From the NCBI RefSeq assembly GCF_026230105.1, contig NC_079478.1, positions 6,959,653 through 7,023,652 on the forward strand: a stretch of 64,000 bases of DNA, read 5' to 3'. The notes below the pieces were generated by a model. The model saw only the letters and a list, made by a program, of their open reading frames with translations, searched no databases and was not told where the DNA came from. The position numbers and the translations under genes are program-made. Positions 59,697 to 64,000 of this stretch are shown piece after piece; position 1 is the stretch's first letter; every line of letters starts with the position of its first letter. Source of the stretch: Diorhabda sublineata. Taxonomy: Eukaryota; Arthropoda; Insecta; Coleoptera; Chrysomelidae.

Positions 59697-60134
59697 TTGT
59701 TTATATTTGGTATGTCGTAAGCTAACCAACTAAATTTTTCTACATTTCAATTTAAATTCAAGTAACACGATGCTCGACATTATGCAGGTCAATTAAAAAT
59801 ATGTTTATTTCAATTTCAATTTTTAATAAATAATTTATGATAACTTTCTTTTGTAAAATTATATTTTAAAGTTTCCATTTTTAGTTTCAGTGTAGAATTT
59901 GTATCTTTAATTAATTTCAAAAAAAAATCGCGTAATAATTTAAGGTTCTTCTGATGTATTTTGAAATGAATAAATGGTGAACTAGTTACTTTATCATATT
60001 TTTCACTACCAGCTTCCACACTAAGATGGTTGAAATATCAGATGTAAAAAAACAAAAAAACATCTAGTATTTTGGAGTTTTTCTACCTGTCTTAGATAAC
60101 TCTAATTATTGTATTATTTTATACTTACAACGGG

Positions 60135-60152
60135 GTGTGTGTGTGTGTGTGT
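60135..60152. repeat. (GT)9 microsatellite
   Basis: Perfect GT dinucleotide run. Confidence 0.95.
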
Positions 60153-60906
60153 AGAGGTGATTGAAAGGTATTTTTAGGAGGTGTGAAAACTGATTTTTCA
60201 CAATCAAATTTGTCCATTTCCAGAGAATAATTCAAACAATTAATCACAAATAAGTAGAGTACCTCAAAAAATTACATTCATTTCAAGCCTTCCAATCTAT
60301 TTCAGCATCTTCTAAATATTCTTAAGATTCTATTCTAGAGTTACCATCACAAATTCAATGAAGAATATTACGTATTATAATTTGACGGATATTTTTCAAG
60401 TTATGTTGAATAAGTGAGTTTTCTTCATATTTTCCTTCTTCTTTTTCAGTGTACAATGAACTGTATTAATCCGTAATTATTTTCTATCGTACACTATGAG
60501 AAGATTTCCTAATCAGTAAACGTTTATAGTAGGATAGGTTCAAATTATGTTTCCATCCAAATGCGTATTCTATTTGTGTATCTGCCAAGAACAGTTCACA
60601 ATTTCCCAGAAGGGTACATTTGGAATATCGTGTGCATATACAATTCACTGTTGTTTACTCAAATTAAAAGGTTTGAATCAACTGTAGTCAGTGGGTAGTT
60701 TGCGGATGTGAACATATTCCAAATCAATAACGTTTTAGTATCACTCGGAGAATTTCCATTGGAATTAGTTCCATTTAACTAACAAATAAATAAACAACCG
60801 AAACGGAAATAATTCTTTCATTTTTGACTATTTGTATTCATCATATAATTTTATTATAGGTACAAAAACGCATACATAAAAACAATCAAATTCAACCGCC
60901 ACTCTA

Positions 60907-60910
<4 letters not shown>

Positions 60911-60969
<59 letters not shown>
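60911..60969. repeat. (TA)n microsatellite, about 29 units
   Basis: A perfect TA run, the longest simple repeat in the window, about 280 bases left of the transposon at 61253. Confidence 0.95.
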
Positions 60970-60973
<4 letters not shown>

Positions 60974-61252
60974 AGGGGCAAGCATTATGGCTTATTTAAA
61001 CTTACTGGAAAAGCTACCCTCTCACCCCTAACAACATCCCCTTTATTTTTTTAAATCACTTTTCATATTTTTTATGTAAAATTTGGATACTCCTCTTTGA
61101 GCTGATTTCAAAAATATATAATACTTGTAGGTTAAAGTGGTTAGTTTATGAGATAAACAATTTTTCTTTTAAGAGCACAAATTTTACTTATTATTTACTT
61201 CCACCTTATTTGCCTGTACTAAAATGGGTTGTACAACAGTTCAAACTCTTTA

Positions 61253-62265
61253 ATCTTTTTAACTGTGCTATTTATTATGAAGTTACAATAAGTGTTCAAA
61301 ATGAGTACCATTCACTTCCATACAATGGTATAATCTATTTTAAAATGCCTCTCTGACATTGCTTAATACGGCTGGATTTAATTGTCGACATTCATTTTCT
61401 ATCCTCTCTCGTTAATCATCCAGAGATTCTGGTTGGGTAGCATAAACTTTTGTTTTTAAATACCCCCATAAAAAGAAGTCTAGGGGTGTTAAATCCGGTG
61501 ACCTAGGTGGCCATTTAAATTTCCGTTGATGAAGAAAGGTTCGACAATGTGGTCACCTAGGATACCACACCAAACGTTTAACTTTTGGGGATGTTGTGTA
61601 TGGAATTCACGCATAATATGTGGATCACTTTCAGTCCAATATCTACAATTATGCCTACTTACTAAGCCATTTAATGACCATGAGCATTCATAAGAAAGGC
61701 AAATATTGTTTAACAATTGTGGACGATCAAAATCATCTTCATTCAACTCGTGCACCAACTTAACTTTGTATGGGTGGTACTTGAATTTATGTAGAACTCG
61801 GAAAACTGTAGAAGATGAAACACCGATCGCTCTACTTATTGTTGACAACGATTGGCATTGTTGAGCCTCTAAGCTGACTTGCCCTAAAATTGCCACTTGG
61901 ATTGCTTCGTTATTTACGAGTCCCTCTCGCTTATGCACTTTATTGCAAACAGACCCTGTTGTGGTAAATTTCTCTATAAGTTGAATTACATACTTATGAG
62001 TTGCATGTCTTCCCTTCTTCATGTAATTCGTTAAATATTCTAGCAGCAGCTCTTGCACAATTATTATTTTGGTAGTATAAACCTACAATTTCAATCTTTT
62101 CTTGCAAAGAGTAAACCATTTCAGAGAAACAAAATAAATAATGTATCAAAATACACTATCAATAGTGACTACAAATTCTAGTTGACAATGTCAAACTTTA
62201 ATAAAAAGTAGAGTTTTTTGTTGTTTGGATTTTTTAAGTAGAATAAATAGCACAGTTAAAAAGAT
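61253..62265 (-). mobile_element. Internally deleted Tc1/mariner-like element with 24-bp perfect TIRs
   Basis: The first 24 bases (61253-61276, beginning ATCTTTTTAACTGTGCTATT) are identical to the reverse complement of 62242-62265. Outside each repeat a further GTTCA string occurs (61239 area on the left; reverse complement near 62273-62278 on the right), so the true ends may lie slightly further out. The 1,013-bp span encloses a single decayed transposase gene on the minus strand. This is the best-preserved element ends in the window. Confidence 0.88.
61283..62119 (-). pseudogene. DUF4817-type transposase with frameshift and core deletion
   Basis: The ATG at 62119 opens MVYSLQEKIEIVGLYYQNNN, the family's usual start. 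A frameshift near 62020 leads into the 189-codon frame (62058-61489). That frame has THKYVIQLIEKFTTTGSVCN, ISRAIGVSSSTVFRVLHKFK, YHPYKVKLVHELNEDDFDR, NGLVSRHNCRYWTESDPHIM and QKLNVWCGILGDHIVEPFFI. Directly after GNLNG the sequence jumps to PPRSPDLTPLDFFLWGYLK in another frame and ends ..YHCMEVNGTHFEHLL with a stop at 61283. About 60-70 residues holding the second catalytic Asp are deleted, and the first catalytic region (ICxSDE) is also shortened. Inactive, but less decayed than its relatives here. Confidence 0.92.
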
Positions 62266-62269
62266 AGCG

Positions 62270-63600
62270 GTAGCGCAAACTGAACGAATTTTCGTAAAGT
62301 TAGGGACTTTTAGCACATTCCCCATTACGAGCTTGGGATTTTATAAATTTACCCGATAAATTTGATAAATATGAAATAATTTATCATATTCACCAAATTC
62401 AGTAGTCATTTAGTATACATTTATACAAATACAATTGAGCAATACCTATTTAAATCAGTTTATAACACTACCGATAAAAGAACTGACTAATTTTTCATTT
62501 TGTTGTTTGTTAGTATATTTTTTTACGTAAATTACATTATCATTGATATCCCTCATCCTTGATTTATAGTGTGAAATAATCATTCACTCAAAGCCTTCTC
62601 ATACTATTAATAAATATTTAGTACATCCTCATAGAAATTGTTCTACGAATCCAATAAATTAGAATGAATGTTTGCGTGATATATGGGCAGGAAGTCGGTG
62701 GCACTGAAGGCCCTAATATTGAGTAATTTGAAATTTTAGATTTGATGATGAAAGTTAAGCGATTAATCGAATAAGTCTGTTTTGCACTTATTCGTAAATT
62801 TCAGAGTTTGTTTGATAATTATTCAACAATAATTAATCCATATTACTTTGCAAACATCTGGTAATACGTTTGTCATCCTGGAAACAAATATTATTACAAC
62901 AGGGCACAATCTATTACCCTTTTTGTCTTTAAAATAGGATGAATTATTTTCCATCCAGTACATACATTAGTTTGATACACATAGTCATCATCAAATTTTC
63001 TTGCAGCAACTTCATTTCTTTGCAAATTAATGTAATATAGCACAATAGATATTTTTATCAATATTTCTTTGCCATTATTTTAAAGCAATGGTGACAGTTA
63101 TATTAAGACTATTATTCGGTCTTCAGCTTTTTAAAAATAAATGACATTGTATTATTACGTGGGTTAATATACATTACATGGAAAGGACGATGTAATCCTC
63201 TAAAATTAAAAGAGCTTTAGTGCTGAGCTTGAATAGACTATCTTCTCTAGATAAGTTTACCTGCCGAGCAAAAGGATAGAAAGTCATTATAACTTGTTTA
63301 CTTTTTCAGTTTGACGAGAGAAGTTTCGTGAAACTTTTTGACTTTATTACGTAACGTGTAGATAATGGAGAAGTTGTGTGGGAAATCCAAAGCGGCTATT
63401 TAATTGTTAAGCGACGCCTCTATTTCCTTATACGACTGATATAATTTGACAAGTGCATTAATTATTCACGGCAATCGAACCTCTTGGTATTATTTCTCCC
63501 ATTATTTTCATATTGTATACACTGGAAACAAATTCTAAGCTAGAATCTTTTTCTATTTGGCTGGATTAAATTTAGCTAGAAACGTAAATTTTATAATCAA
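62270..63600. other. AT-rich DNA with no recognisable gene
   Basis: No motif seen. The DNA around 63200-63420 is slightly less AT-rich but has no ORF of note. Confidence 0.45.
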
Positions 63601-63609
63601 AAAAATTTA

Positions 63610-63835
63610 TTTACTACTACACCAACATTCACGATTACACAATCTGACAATATCATTTTTTTAATCGTCTGTCATATCGTGTCACCAACTTTAAGTTCAA
63701 GAAGCAAATGAAAGTCAGATGGTGCTAAACTAGAACTGTATGTTGGATGATCTACTATATTCTAATAGAAATATTCTAGTTGCGTCTTTTGTCGCATTGT
63801 AGTGAAGGTAACTGACGCCGCCATAGAATAATAAT
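63610..63835 (-). pseudogene. mariner transposase C-terminal relic
   Basis: The minus strand reads IVDHPTYSSSLAPSDFHLLL (about 63700-63760), the mariner block with the third catalytic Asp (APSDFHLF). It is preceded by a damaged DNARPH region (about 63765-63830). The HLF type differs from the DYWLF type at 18, 30 and 40 kb, so this is another subfamily. Only about 75 codons can be aligned, with stops. Confidence 0.7.
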
Positions 63836-63839
63836 CGCC

Positions 63840-64000
63840 CAACATCTCTCAGCATTTATTGCCATTTTCTTTCATTTTTCTTTTGTCGTGTGGGATATTT
63901 CCTATGATGATAATTATTGCATTTCCATGTATGTATGTATATGTATTTAATCCATGTTTAATCACAATTTGATCAGTCATCAACTTTATTAAAAACATTT
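63840..64000. other. AT-rich end of window
   Basis: A short (TATG)n tract lies near 63929-63945; nothing else was seen. Confidence 0.5.

Larger units (their letters stand above)
59700..61250. other. AT-rich DNA with two microsatellites, no recognisable gene
   Basis: The ORF at 59816-60019 (minus) is Lys/Phe-rich and unassigned. The microsatellites at 60135-60152 and 60911-60969 are listed separately. Confidence 0.45.

Noticed and set aside
1..64000. CRISPR arrays, bacterial operons, rRNA or tRNA genes
   Set aside because: No regularly spaced direct repeats, ribosome-binding patterns or tRNA T-loop signatures were seen on reading both strands.

Overview
The window is strongly AT-rich animal DNA and almost certainly an insect nuclear genome. 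It carries decayed mariner/Tc1 lineages, a piggyBac-like element with TTAA target duplication, Jockey-like and RTE-like non-LTR retrotransposons, a copia fragment, and short interstitial TTAGG-like telomere motifs. Candidate coding pieces are short, lie in isolation and end at GT...AG splice-like signals. I see no prokaryotic operon structure, no CRISPR array, and no rRNA or tRNA gene. I cannot name the species or the order.

Layout. 1-790 is a mariner relic (minus), followed by an exon-like ORF ending at a good splice donor (1056). 1.06-10.4 kb has no recognisable gene apart from a CpG-dense patch (7.34-7.48 kb) and a start codon followed by a splice donor (8734, minus). 10.4-11.06 kb is the RNase H end of a non-LTR retrotransposon. 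12.3-13.0 kb holds two membrane-protein-like ORFs. 14,401-15,598 is a whole Tc1/mariner-like element with 19-bp inverted repeats. 17.26-18.7 kb is a mariner split by a copia fragment. 19.4-20.3 kb holds another mariner and an RTE-like tail. 25.2-26.5 kb (minus) is the most gene-like locus: a SWIM zinc finger plus YqaJ-type nuclease, spread over at least two exons and disabled. 28.0-29.0 kb has two diverged tandem duplications. 30.1-32.1 kb and 40.3-41.5 kb are further mariners. 42.4-44.35 kb is a non-LTR reverse transcriptase split by a 1,442-bp piggyBac-like element. 50.4, 52.2, 56.8-57.5 and 59.6 kb are further retrotransposon and transposase scraps. 54.23-54.43 kb is an isolated exon-like ORF. 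61,253-62,265 is an internally deleted transposon with a perfect 24-bp inverted repeat, and 63.6-63.8 kb is a last mariner relic.

Nothing here forms an interacting pathway. The window reads as intergenic or intronic DNA that has collected transposons over a long time. All the transposase and reverse transcriptase genes I can read are interrupted by stops, frameshifts or deletions. The items most worth follow-up are the SWIM-YqaJ locus, the two nested insertions, the two elements with intact inverted repeats, and the few exon-like ORFs that may belong to host genes extending beyond what I can reconstruct. Identifications come from reading translations against remembered family patterns. No database search was run.
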